A stretch of DNA of 64,000 nt from Lachnospira hominis (ex Liu et al. 2021). Lineage in GTDB: Bacteria; Bacillota; Clostridia; Lachnospirales; Lachnospiraceae. The stretch's first letter is position 1, and every line of letters starts with the position of its first letter. The stretch lies in the NCBI RefSeq assembly GCF_014287955.1, contig NZ_JACOPD010000008.1:70397-134396 (forward strand), read 5' to 3'. The notes beneath the pieces were generated by a model. The model was not told the origin of the DNA and did no database searches. It was given only the letters and a program-made list of their open reading frames with translations. Both the position numbers and the translations under genes were made by a program. Of this stretch, positions 24,403 to 31,486 are shown piece by piece.

Positions 24403-24792
24403 ATGTACGCTGAAAAAACAGATTATGATGATATTGAAATGTCGAGCAGATTACGGAATATCCTAAGAAGAAATGGATTTGAGTCATTGGAAGGATTGAG
24501 AGAATATCCAAAGGAGCATTTTATAAAGTTTCGCAATATGGGGCAGGCAACATTGCAGGAATTATATCAGATTTGTGAAGAGCAAGGCATAAAGCTTCGT
24601 AGTGTAGAAGATCTGAATGATAGGGAACATGGAGTCATATTTGATGACTTTCTATGTTTGGATGCGTTTGGAATGGGGATAAAAAGCAAGGATGATTTGA
24701 AAAGATATAGTCTTGAGAAACTTGAAAAGATGTGTCCTAAGGATAAGAGACTATTTGTTAGATTTAAAAAGTTGAAAGCAATTTATGGTTAA
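24403..24792 (+). CDS. Protein with RNA polymerase alpha-CTD-like HhH domain
   Basis: 129 residues, GGGAGC before ATG. Residues 8-65 (MSSRLRNILRRNGFESLEGL...FRNMGQATLQELYQICEEQG) follow the alpha subunit C-terminal domain pattern, where LSSRxxNxL and RNxGxxTLxE(I/L) contact DNA and activators. The other half is charged without a known motif. It is encoded in outer-element cargo 20 bases after the macro remnant. It could tune transcription, but a general helix-hairpin-helix DNA-binding role is equally possible. Confidence 0.55.
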   Translation: MYAEKTDYDDIEMSSRLRNILRRNGFESLEGLREYPKEHFIKFRNMGQATLQELYQICEEQGIKLRSVEDLNDREHGVIFDDFLCLDAFGMGIKSKDDLKRYSLEKLEKMCPKDKRLFVRFKKLKAIYG

Positions 24793-24809
24793 TTTGCGAA
24801 AGGAGAACT

Positions 24810-25268
24810 ATGGAAAAAAGATACTATATTGATGGTAAATGTGTTTTAAGTTATGATGACGATGTATTTTCCACTGATGATGATTATACAAATATTAAAG
24901 AATTGTTTATTTATCCAGCGGTTGATAAAGTGTATGTAAAATATTATGAGAAGCAATTGGTTCAGCAAGTCCTTGAGAAAACACTTAAAAAGAACGATTC
25001 GATATTTAATACATACTGTGCTATAAAAGAATTAATAAAAGACGAACCAATAAGTGTAGATTATGTTCAATCTGAGGAGGATACATTATTAAAAAATCTT
25101 ATGAGGAAAAATTTGAATAGTGATGAATATGTTGAATTTGAAAAGTTGCTTGATGAAGCTGGTATTAATGCATGGCGCGAACAAGTTGATTTTTTGGGAC
25201 GAGGAGATGGTATGATAGAACATATTTGGTGTGAATATGGAATAGATAAAAGAAGATTTTCAGTTTAA
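24810..25268 (+). CDS. Acidic hypothetical protein
   Basis: 152 residues with a good ribosome-binding site (AAAGGAG), 17 bases after the previous gene. It is acidic and rich in Tyr and Lys: YDDDVFSTDDDYTNIKELFI, a helical middle, and a C-terminal WCEYGIDKRRFSV. I do not recognise a family. It probably shares a transcript with the alpha-CTD-like gene and is followed by a hairpin. Confidence 0.45.
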   Translation: MEKRYYIDGKCVLSYDDDVFSTDDDYTNIKELFIYPAVDKVYVKYYEKQLVQQVLEKTLKKNDSIFNTYCAIKELIKDEPISVDYVQSEEDTLLKNLMRKNLNSDEYVEFEKLLDEAGINAWREQVDFLGRGDGMIEHIWCEYGIDKRRFSV

Positions 25269-25276
25269 GAAAGATA

Positions 25277-25310
25277 GCGGAGCGAGCTGAATATTGAGCT
25301 CACTCGCTCC
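25277..25310. terminator. Two-way hairpin between convergent genes
   Basis: GGAGCGAG pairs with CTCGCTCC around an inner GAGCT dyad. It lies between the plus-strand gene ending at 25268 and the minus-strand gene ending at 25314. The T-run is weak, so it may be a poor terminator. Confidence 0.5.
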
Positions 25311-25313
25311 ACG

Positions 25314-25514
25314 TTATTCCTCTACATGAAATACATCTTCCACCAGCATATTAAAGTACTTAGATACTCGTAGCATAAATTCGGCAGATGGGGCGCCGTC
25401 CCCACGTTCTACCCTGCTGACAGTTTTGGTGCTGAATCCGATAGCAGCGGCAAGGTCATTCTGGTAAATGCCACGCTGTTCACGGATTTCTCTGATATTA
25501 TTTGTGACCACCAT
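25314..25514 (-). CDS. Small XRE-family regulator
   Basis: 66 residues, almost all one Cro/CI-type helix-turn-helix: NIREIREQRGIYQNDLAAAI then GFSTKTVSRVERGDGAPSAE and FMLRVSKYFNMLVEDVFHVE. Such one-domain regulators act as DNA-binding switches. It is followed upstream on the same strand by the S24 repressor gene, 85 bases away, so the two may be cotranscribed. Confidence 0.7.
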   Translation of the reverse strand: MVVTNNIREIREQRGIYQNDLAAAIGFSTKTVSRVERGDGAPSAEFMLRVSKYFNMLVEDVFHVEE

Positions 25515-25599
25515 AAAAAATCCCTTCTTTCAGTTCTATAGATATTTTCTTATTGTCAATTATGCAAAAAAATGTGTCCAATAAAAAGGACTTGCGTTT

Positions 25600-26334
25600 T
25601 TATCGGCAATGATCGGTAAGAGCAGAAGCATCAGATTTTCCAAGAACTTTTCCAAATATGTCTAAGCGGTCATTTTCTCCAACCTTGATAGGTGCATACT
25701 TTTCGTTGAGTGAGATAAGGAAAATTCCGTCTTTGTCGTCCTTTAACTTCTTGATATAGGCTTCTCCGTTCAGAGCGAAGATGCCGATTTCTCCATTAGC
25801 AACAGATTCCTGTTGCAATACCCATGCAATCTGACCATCGTGGAATTCAGGTTCCATACTGTCACCACTAATGCGTACACCGAAAGTTGTATCTTCCGGC
25901 AGAATAGATTCATCTATGCGTACAGTCTCTTTAGGTCCGTCTACGAGAAAGTTACCGGTTCCGGCTGATACTGCATTTTCAAAAATATCAATGCTTCTGA
26001 ATGGAATTATCTTAGCAGTTTGCTTTTCATACATTCCGGATGCGTGGAGCAGATTGATATAATCCATAGCCTTTTCCCTGCCTTCATCAGTAAGTGATGA
26101 AAAAGGATCAGCAGGATTTACTCCAAAATATGCTTCATACATATTAGTGATACCAAGGATTCTACACACTTTGTAAAATATGGTAACGCTTGGTTCAGCA
26201 AGATTTCTCTCCCAGTTGGATATGGCTTTATAGGAAATCTTGATGCCTTCTTTTGCCAGTTCATCAGCGAGATCCTGCTGGAGCAAGCCTTTCTTTTTTC
26301 TATATGTTGAAATGATTTCTCCGATTGAGTACAT
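25600..26334 (-). CDS. CI/LexA-like repressor with S24 self-cleavage domain
   Basis: 244 residues from the ATG at 26334 (AAAAGAGGCGT upstream). The N-terminal 65 residues are an XRE helix-turn-helix (IGEIISTYRKKKGLLQQDLA; ISYKAISNWERNLAEPSVTI). The C-terminal half is a peptidase S24 domain with the Ala-Gly cleavage site in NAVSAGTGNF, catalytic Ser in ISGDSMEPEF and Lys in GEAYIKKLKD. Such proteins cleave themselves on RecA filaments after DNA damage. It is divergent from a Y-family polymerase gene across a palindrome, so it probably represses that gene and itself. Confidence 0.8.
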   Translation of the reverse strand: MYSIGEIISTYRKKKGLLQQDLADELAKEGIKISYKAISNWERNLAEPSVTIFYKVCRILGITNMYEAYFGVNPADPFSSLTDEGREKAMDYINLLHASGMYEKQTAKIIPFRSIDIFENAVSAGTGNFLVDGPKETVRIDESILPEDTTFGVRISGDSMEPEFHDGQIAWVLQQESVANGEIGIFALNGEAYIKKLKDDKDGIFLISLNEKYAPIKVGENDRLDIFGKVLGKSDASALTDHCR

Positions 26335-26447
26335 ACATACGCCTCTTTTCTTTCCAATTAGTTGATTTCTAATGTCTCTTTTCACTCCATAGTATATAGC
26401 AATAGTACCAATTATTCAAGTTAAAAATCCAATATAATGAGAAAACA

Positions 26448-26459
26448 GACACATGTGTC
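26448..26459. promoter_or_regulatory. Palindromic operator candidate GACACATGTGTC
   Basis: A perfect 12-base palindrome immediately before the -35 box of the polymerase gene, between the divergent repressor and polymerase. Its place suggests the binding site of the S24 repressor. Confidence 0.5.
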
Positions 26460-26461
26460 CG

Positions 26462-26491
26462 TTGACAGTCGATTATTCTTGGGGTTATACT
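26462..26491 (+). promoter_or_regulatory. Sigma-A promoter of the Y-family polymerase gene
   Basis: TTGACA (26462-26467) and TATACT (26486-26491) are 18 bases apart. The start codon is 80 bases downstream. Confidence 0.65.
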
Positions 26492-26570
26492 ATGCCCTGT
26501 AAGGAACATTACTCATATACTTGGACTAAAGGTTATGGTAGTGATAGATTAAATGCAGGAGGTTATGCAG

Positions 26571-27821
26571 ATGGGAGACAGGGTAATACTTCATTCAGAT
26601 ATCAACTGTTGTTATGCTTCGATTGAGCATCTGCATCATCCGGAGCTTGCAGGAAAGCCACTGGCAGTAGGCGGTGACCCGGAGGCAAGACATGGGATTG
26701 TCTTAACTGCTGACTATATTGCCAAGAAGTACGGTGTGAAAACAGGAATGGCGCTCTGGCAGGCAAAGCAGGTCTGTCCGGACATAACATTTGTTTCACC
26801 AAGAATGGACTTATATCTTCGGTTCTCAAGGATGGCGCATGAGATATATGCAGAATATACGGACAAGCAGGAGCCATATGGAATTGATGAGTGCTGGCTT
26901 GATGTGACAGGGAGCAGCTCCCTTAAAGGGGATGGATTGCTCATTGCACAGGAAATCAGCAAGAGAATGAAGTCAGAGCTTGGCATCACAGTGAGTGTTG
27001 GTGTTTCTTTCAATAAGATATTTGCAAAGCTTGGTTCAGATTATAAGAAGCCGGATGCAATCACAACTATGTATAAGAGTGAGTTTAAGCAGAAGGCATG
27101 GGCACTTCCGGTAAGTGATCTGCTATATGTCGGAAGGAGCACGAATCAGAAGCTTGCAAAATTCGGTATCAGAACCATAGGTGATCTTGCAAGGGCAGAT
27201 GAAGGGATGCTTAACAGCCACCTTGGAAAGATGGGCAGCATCTTATGGTCATTTGCTAATGGCTATGATGAATCACCTGTCAAACTGGAGAATACCCACG
27301 CTCCAATCAAATCGGTGGGAAACAGCACAACGACACCAAAGGATTTAGTATGCGATGAGGATGTAAAGATTGTTCTTTATATTCTGGCTGAGAGTGTTGC
27401 AGCAAGACTTCGTGAGAATGGATTCCGGTGCAGAGTGGTTGAGATAAGTGTCAGGGATAATGAGCTATTCTCTTTTACCCGTCAGAAAAAGATTGACCAC
27501 GCAACGAATATCACCGGAGAGATAGCTGCATACGCTTATCAGATATTTAAGGAAAACTATAACTGGAGCAAACCAATACGCAGTATTGGTGTCCGAGGTG
27601 CAGACTTAGTAACAGATAATTATTGGGAACAGATTGATTTGTTCTCAAGTGTGGAGAAGCGTGAAAAGCAGATGAAGATGGATTCAGCGGTTGATGAGAT
27701 ACGCAGAAGATTTGGATTTTACAGTATCCAGAGGGGACTCATGTACCGGGACAGGATTCTGTCGGCAGTCAATGCAAAAGAAGAACACACAGTACATCCA
27801 CATGGGTACTTCTCAGGTTAG
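26571..27821 (+). CDS. Y-family DNA polymerase (DinB/UmuC type)
   Basis: 416 residues from the ATG at 26571, after AGGAGG. Catalytic carboxylates are visible in ILHSDINCCYASIEHLHHPE near residue 10 and in YGIDECWLDVTG near residue 100. LGITVSVGVSFNKIFAKLGS and the palm/finger motifs follow, then a helix-hairpin-helix (LAKFGIRTIGDLA) and the little finger domain. It performs translesion synthesis. The C-terminus (AVNAKEEHTVHPHGYFSG) does not show a clear beta-clamp motif. It is induced, in all likelihood, by cleavage of the divergent repressor. Confidence 0.85.
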   Translation: MGDRVILHSDINCCYASIEHLHHPELAGKPLAVGGDPEARHGIVLTADYIAKKYGVKTGMALWQAKQVCPDITFVSPRMDLYLRFSRMAHEIYAEYTDKQEPYGIDECWLDVTGSSSLKGDGLLIAQEISKRMKSELGITVSVGVSFNKIFAKLGSDYKKPDAITTMYKSEFKQKAWALPVSDLLYVGRSTNQKLAKFGIRTIGDLARADEGMLNSHLGKMGSILWSFANGYDESPVKLENTHAPIKSVGNSTTTPKDLVCDEDVKIVLYILAESVAARLRENGFRCRVVEISVRDNELFSFTRQKKIDHATNITGEIAAYAYQIFKENYNWSKPIRSIGVRGADLVTDNYWEQIDLFSSVEKREKQMKMDSAVDEIRRRFGFYSIQRGLMYRDRILSAVNAKEEHTVHPHGYFSG

Positions 27822-27984
27822 CAACGAGAAGTGCCAGATAATCAAGGCGCAGATGTGTTGTGCTTGTACATAAACATATGGGACTTGGTTATCTGATACG
27901 GCGACTGCCGTGAGCGAAATGAAGCGAAGCGGAATTGAGCTGCACTACGAGTAGCGATAGAGTTAAAGAAGAGGGAGGCGGAAC

Positions 27985-28227
27985 ATGAGCGAAGCAGAAA
28001 GAATTGATCTGGTAGACAGAGCACCATTGACGGAGAAGCAGCAGAATGTGTATGAAAGCATTATGCAATATCAGAGAGTTAATGGTTATGCTCCTACTAT
28101 CAGGGAGATATGCAAGATGGTAGGGGTGGCATCGACTTCAAGTGTTTATGCACATCTGAAAATATTAGAAGAAAAAGGCTATATAGCAAGGAAGATGGAT
28201 GCTTCCAGAGCAATAGCAATCTTGTAA
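27985..28227 (+). CDS. LexA DNA-binding-domain-only protein
   Basis: 80 residues, GGGAGGCGG before ATG. After a short polar head, residues 15-75 match the LexA winged helix: LTEKQQNVYESIMQYQRVNG, YAPTIREICKMVGVASTSSV, YAHLKILEEKGYIARKMDAS. There is no S24 peptidase domain, so it cannot be inactivated by self-cleavage. It may compete with LexA at SOS boxes or act as an antagonist of the neighbouring system. It is 160 bases downstream of the polymerase gene. Confidence 0.75.
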   Translation: MSEAERIDLVDRAPLTEKQQNVYESIMQYQRVNGYAPTIREICKMVGVASTSSVYAHLKILEEKGYIARKMDASRAIAIL

Positions 28228-28241
28228 GGAAGGTGATTACA

Positions 28242-28487
28242 TTGAGCAATAAGGTATATGTTGATGTACTTGCAGAATTTTCAAAGGACGGACTGCTCAT
28301 TCCCAAAGAGATAACGTGGGAAGATGGCAGAAAGTATGAGATTACACGAGTAAAAGACAAGCGCAGAGCAGCCAGTACAAGGGCTGGCGGCGTTGGAGAG
28401 CGTTATACCTGTGTGGTAGATGGAAAGGAAATATTCCTTTTCTATGAAGATAACAATATGTGGTTTATGGAAAGAGCCGGAGCCTGA
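28242..28487 (+). CDS. Small conserved hypothetical protein of the SOS-like island
   Basis: 81 residues from TTG 28242 with AAGGAAGGTG upstream. It has VYVDVLAEFSKDGLLIPKEI, TWEDGRKYEITRVKDKRRAA, STRAGGVGERYTCVVDGKEI and FLFYEDNNMWFMER, a compact mostly beta fold. I do not know a named family. Starting 14 bases after the LexA-like gene, it is very likely translated from the same message, as is often seen for polymerase/LexA-like cassettes in clostridial elements. Confidence 0.6.
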   Translation: MSNKVYVDVLAEFSKDGLLIPKEITWEDGRKYEITRVKDKRRAASTRAGGVGERYTCVVDGKEIFLFYEDNNMWFMERAGA

Positions 28488-28499
28488 TGTGATTGTGTG

Positions 28500-28625
28500 C
28501 TGACAGCACAATTCATATCAGTTGGCTTTAGATCAGCAAAGCCGGGGAATGTGCAGACATTCATCGGAACTCCCGGCAAAAGGCTTGCAAAGGTGATTTC
28601 CCTTTCCTTTACGAGTACAGAATTG
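28500..28625 (+). ncRNA. Candidate structured RNA, unnamed
   Basis: Between 28488 and 28663 there is no gene. GGCTTT/AAAGCC makes a hairpin that overlaps GCCGGG/CCCGGC, the closing stem of a second hairpin with GAATGT/ACATTC inside. A GGCTTGCAAAGG element and AAAGG..CCTTT follow. The overlap of the two stems suggests a switch or pseudoknot. The strand is inferred from the flanking genes. I do not recognise an RNA family. Confidence 0.35.
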
Positions 28626-28663
28626 TAGATTGATGATTTTGTATGAATAAGGAGCGAACTGAA

Positions 28664-28867
28664 TTGAACAAAGGAAATGTTATAGAAATTAGATGTAAAA
28701 AATGCAACAAGTTAATGATGGAATACTTTGTATGCGGTGATGATTTCGCTGTGGCACTTCAGAATATTGGAATTAAGTGTGACAGATGCAAGCGAGTGAT
28801 GATACTTAAGAAGTATTCCGAGGGAATGATGAAGGAACATTCTGAGAATGGGACTTTCAGAATATAA
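28664..28867 (+). CDS. Com-like zinc-ribbon protein
   Basis: 67 residues from TTG 28664 because AAGGAG lies 9 bases upstream; an ATG at 28643 has no ribosome-binding site. VIEIRCKKCNKLMMEYFV and IGIKCDRCKRVMILKKYSEG give two CxxC knuckles, as in the phage Mu Com protein, an RNA-binding translational activator. RNA binding is suggested only by this similarity. Two structured intergenic regions flank it. Confidence 0.55.
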   Translation: MNKGNVIEIRCKKCNKLMMEYFVCGDDFAVALQNIGIKCDRCKRVMILKKYSEGMMKEHSENGTFRI

Positions 28868-28883
28868 TGATTGAAAATTAAAT

Positions 28884-29035
28884 TACAGCCCACCTGATAA
28901 GGGCACATCGAAAGATGGAAGCACCAGAGACGCAGGGGAAACGAACAGTATTTATGATACTGGTTTCCTCGTGCGTCTTTTTTGTGATGTAAAGGGTAAT
29001 CCGACTTGTTCGTTTCCAAGGGCGGCAAGGAGGAT
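28884..29035 (+). promoter_or_regulatory. Candidate attenuator leader before the XRE gene
   Basis: Compact hairpins GCCC/GGGC and CATC-GAAA-GATG (28888-28917) precede a strong terminator-like stem, GACGCA..GGAAAC/GTTTCC..TGCGTC with seven T (28929-28983). The segment GGAAACGAACA in its 5' arm also pairs perfectly with TGTTCGTTTCC near 29008-29018, which would destroy the terminator. Such mutually exclusive pairings are typical of riboswitches and protein-controlled attenuators. No known family was recognised. Confidence 0.5.
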
Positions 29036-29037
29036 TT

Positions 29038-29385
29038 ATGAGCAGTAAAGCACAGACAAGAGAAAAGGATTATGAGAGAGGAATACGAATTGCTGACAGG
29101 AGAAAGGCGATAGGATTATCACAGGATGAGTTAGCTCATAGAGTAGGTATAGGCAGACAAGCATTATCTGCGATTGAAAATGGTGGAGATTTTAAGACAC
29201 AGACATTAGATAATCTGGCAATCGTACTTGGTGTATCTGTTGATTTCATAATGTATGGAAAGAATGAAGAAAATTCAGAACTATTATCTGAGGCAATGGA
29301 TGTTCTTTCAGATATGGATGAATTGCAGATAAGACAGTGTCTTGCAATGATGAAAGCAATGAAAAGCGTGTCAGTTGAAAAGTGA
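29038..29385 (+). CDS. XRE-family regulator of the Tn916-type end
   Basis: 115 residues, GGAGG before ATG. The helix-turn-helix is at residues 16-70 (IRIADRRKAIGLSQDELAHR, VGIGRQALSAIENGGDFKTQ, TLDNLAIVLGVSVDFIMYGK). The rest is helical and acidic. It resembles HTH regulators that control excision genes of Tn916-like elements. It lies after a possible attenuator and before the xis-int operon. Confidence 0.7.
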   Translation: MSSKAQTREKDYERGIRIADRRKAIGLSQDELAHRVGIGRQALSAIENGGDFKTQTLDNLAIVLGVSVDFIMYGKNEENSELLSEAMDVLSDMDELQIRQCLAMMKAMKSVSVEK

Positions 29386-29539
29386 TTGTCGTGTTTACAC
29401 GACATAATTGTCGCCTGTACACGGTCGGCAATTAAGGTGTGGCAGATTACAATATACTTGTGCTTGAGATACAGCACAGAGTTTGAAAGCGGCGTGCACA
29501 ATGCTTTCTTTAATATTTCAATTAAGGAAGGTAATAGCC

Positions 29540-29908
29540 ATGAAAAAGTATAACGGAAAAGAACTTTACAAAGGACTTTTGTTTATAAAGTCAATGATGA
29601 GTATGAATAATGTGAACCGACAGAAAGAACTTGATCAGACATATGCTTTAAGTGTGGGAATTGAGTGTGATCAGACTGTTGTAGATGATGGAGCATCTAC
29701 ATCGGTTGACAGACCTCAGATGCGTCAGCTGATGGAAATTCTTGAGATTTCAGATTACAAGGTACTTGTCGTAGAAGATATTTATGAGATTACAAGAAAT
29801 CCGGAAGATTTAAAGTCAATGATGGATCGCATAAATGATTTGGGTGTGACAATATTTGACCTTGGTACTATGAGTGCGAGGTACAACAATTATGCGATTG
29901 AGTGTTAG
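29540..29908 (+). CDS. Resolvase-fold protein without catalytic serine
   Basis: 122 residues from the ATG at 29540 (AAGGAAGGTAATAGCC). From residue 45 on it follows the serine recombinase fold: TVVDDGASTSVDRPQMRQLM, YKVLVVEDIYEITRNPEDLK, INDLGVTIFDL. The N-terminal YxRxS nucleophile motif is not present and only one arginine of the second catalytic motif remains. The DNA-binding tail is missing. It may be a decayed recombinase or an adapted regulatory protein. Confidence 0.5.
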   Translation: MKKYNGKELYKGLLFIKSMMSMNNVNRQKELDQTYALSVGIECDQTVVDDGASTSVDRPQMRQLMEILEISDYKVLVVEDIYEITRNPEDLKSMMDRINDLGVTIFDLGTMSARYNNYAIEC

Positions 29909-30062
29909 GAATTCAGGCAGGTATTCCTACATTGTATTTGCTTCTGAAACAGTGGTATTTGATGACTATGGGAAGCCAGTCATCAAATGCCCAACAGAGG
30001 CTGAGGCAGTGGAATACATCATGAATCGGTTAGAGAGTGAGGTTATTCAGGATGATATATGA
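29892..30062 (+). CDS. Small hypothetical protein, overlapped
   Basis: 56 residues from the ATG at 29892, overlapping the previous gene by 17 bases and the next by 11. It reads MRLSVRNSGRYSYIVFASET, VVFDDYGKPVIKCPTEAEAV, EYIMNRLESE. No family is recognised. The chain of overlaps shows that the genes from 29540 to 32686 form one operon. Confidence 0.45.
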   Translation: MRLSVRNSGRYSYIVFASETVVFDDYGKPVIKCPTEAEAVEYIMNRLESEVIQDDI

Positions 30063-30402
30063 TATTTATGCAGTTGGTAATACTTTGAGAAGTATTAGAA
30101 ATAAATATGGATATACACAGAATGATATGGCGGAGAGCCTTGATGTAAGTTATATTCATTATTCGCAAATTGAGCAGGGAAGACATCGGATGAGTCTGGA
30201 ACTTATGCTGAAGATTGTAACAAAGTATGGAGTAGATCCTAATACATTGTTTGGAATTGAAAGCAGGGAAAAACATGAGAATAAAGATTTGTCTGTATTG
30301 GAAGATAAATTGCAGATGCTTAAACCAAATGATAGAGAATATGCAATGTCTACATGTTTGATTTTTATTGAAGGCTTAGAGGCAAGAAAGGAAGTGGTTT
30401 GA
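30052..30402 (+). CDS. XRE-family regulator
   Basis: 116 residues from the ATG at 30052, which overlaps the previous stop. The helix-turn-helix is at residues 8-65 (GNTLRSIRNKYGYTQNDMAE, SLDVSYIHYSQIEQGRHRMS, LKIVTKYGVDPNTLFGI). A C-terminal Leu-rich segment may mediate dimerisation. It is the second XRE regulator in the operon; possibly it controls the excision genes together with the one at 29038. Confidence 0.65.
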   Translation: MIYDIYAVGNTLRSIRNKYGYTQNDMAESLDVSYIHYSQIEQGRHRMSLELMLKIVTKYGVDPNTLFGIESREKHENKDLSVLEDKLQMLKPNDREYAMSTCLIFIEGLEARKEVV

Positions 30403-30403
30403 A

Positions 30404-30823
30404 ATGAGAAGAGCAGGAAGAAAGAAAAAGCCACTGACCATACAGCCGATAAAGTGTGTTGTGATGTTGTCTTCTGATGAGGAGAATGACTGTATTGCAG
30501 CAGAGAAAAAGGAAAATAAGCAGTTGAAACGAATCATGGAATTTGCTGACAATAACAATCTTATTCCTATGAAAGTATTCCGAAGAGGAATTTTTGGACG
30601 ACGATTAAGGGATGAAGTGTTTTATAAGGCAATAAGATATATGAGAGCAGGAAAGGCAGATGCGCTTATCGTAACAAATCTCGATGCTATTTCAGACGGA
30701 ATAGCAGATTCTTATTTAAAAATAGGAGCAGTAAGGGAAGCTGGGTATAGATTATTCAGTGTAGATGAGAAGGAACCCAAGGTTGACTTGTATATTCCAC
30801 CAAAGAGAGGTGATCTGCAGTGA
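30404..30823 (+). CDS. Resolvase-fold protein lacking catalytic arginines
   Basis: 139 residues, with AAAGGAAGTGG before ATG. IKCVVMLSSDEENDCIAAEK resembles the recombinase start, but the conserved arginine is replaced. DALIVTNLDAISDGIADSYL takes the place of the DRLxR catalytic motif. VREAGYRLFSVDE ends the fold. It is probably not active as a recombinase. It overlaps the PemK/MazF-like toxin gene (TGA/GTG), the place where an antitoxin is usually found, so an antitoxin or autoregulator role is possible. Confidence 0.5.
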   Translation: MRRAGRKKKPLTIQPIKCVVMLSSDEENDCIAAEKKENKQLKRIMEFADNNNLIPMKVFRRGIFGRRLRDEVFYKAIRYMRAGKADALIVTNLDAISDGIADSYLKIGAVREAGYRLFSVDEKEPKVDLYIPPKRGDLQ

Positions 30824-31185
30824 AGATAAAGAGAAATATGATTGTGTGGGCTGAATTAAAAAGTGGACTCAGGCATATACAAGCTGGAAGGAGACCATGT
30901 ATTGTAATAAGCTGCGACAAAGCAAACGGAAAATCACCTGTATACACAGTTGTTCCGGGGACAACTAAGTTGAAAAAGGATTATATTCCAGTACATTTCA
31001 ATATTGAGCCTTCAGAAATTAGAGGATTTTTAAGACATACAACAATGTTTTTACCGGAGCAGCTTGTCACAATAAATGAGGAACAGATAATACAGACTGC
31101 CGGGATGATTGTCAGCACAGATGCAATAAAAAAGGTTGATGCGATGTTAGTCAGACAGCTGCAGATTGGAGAATATGATGGATGA
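30820..31185 (+). CDS. PemK/MazF-family endoribonuclease-type toxin
   Basis: 121 residues starting at GTG 30820 (GAGGTGA upstream). The fold is seen in RNMIVWAELKSGLRHIQAGR, RPCIVISCDKANGKSPVYTV, VPGTTKLKKDYIPVHF and FLPEQLVTINEEQI, with the conserved Arg-Pro after the loop and a Thr/Pro-rich strand as in MazF. MazF enzymes cut mRNA at short sequences. No classic MazE is next to it. The gene lies directly before xis, so it may be tied to element maintenance. Confidence 0.75.
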   Translation: MKIKRNMIVWAELKSGLRHIQAGRRPCIVISCDKANGKSPVYTVVPGTTKLKKDYIPVHFNIEPSEIRGFLRHTTMFLPEQLVTINEEQIIQTAGMIVSTDAIKKVDAMLVRQLQIGEYDG

Positions 31186-31405
31186 TGAAAATGAATTAGA
31201 GAATCAGAGTATAGATATTCCTATATGGAAGCGATATTTGCTTTCTGTAACTGAAGCGGCACAGTTTTATCACATTGGTGAAAAGAGACTTAGACAAATT
31301 GTAGATATCCATCCAAATGGGGAGTTTTATCTGTTAGTAGGAAACAAAGTTTTGTTTAAGAAAGAGAAATTTGAGCAATTTCTGGCAGAGTCAACTGCAA
31401 TTTAA
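31178..31405 (+). CDS. xis: Tn916-type excisionase
   Basis: 75 residues from the ATG at 31178, overlapping the toxin gene by 8 bases. IDIPIWKRYLLSVTEAAQFY, HIGEKRLRQIVDIHPNGEFY and LLVGNKVLFKKEKFEQFLAE match Xis of Tn916, a small winged-helix DNA-bending protein that directs the integrase to excise. Next to int and in the same direction. Confidence 0.85.
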   Translation: MDDENELENQSIDIPIWKRYLLSVTEAAQFYHIGEKRLRQIVDIHPNGEFYLLVGNKVLFKKEKFEQFLAESTAI

Positions 31406-31486
31406 TATGTAAAGTAGTAGAAAAGGGGGCACAAATGTGGTACAATAACCATGCTAGGGCTCTCTTTTTTGAAAGGAGACAAAGCT

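Noticed and set aside
28884..28925. CTGATAAG...GAAAG as a possible hammerhead ribozyme core
   Set aside because: The catalytic CUGANGA is not matched (CTGATAA), and the GAAA lies in a hairpin loop, not at a three-way junction.
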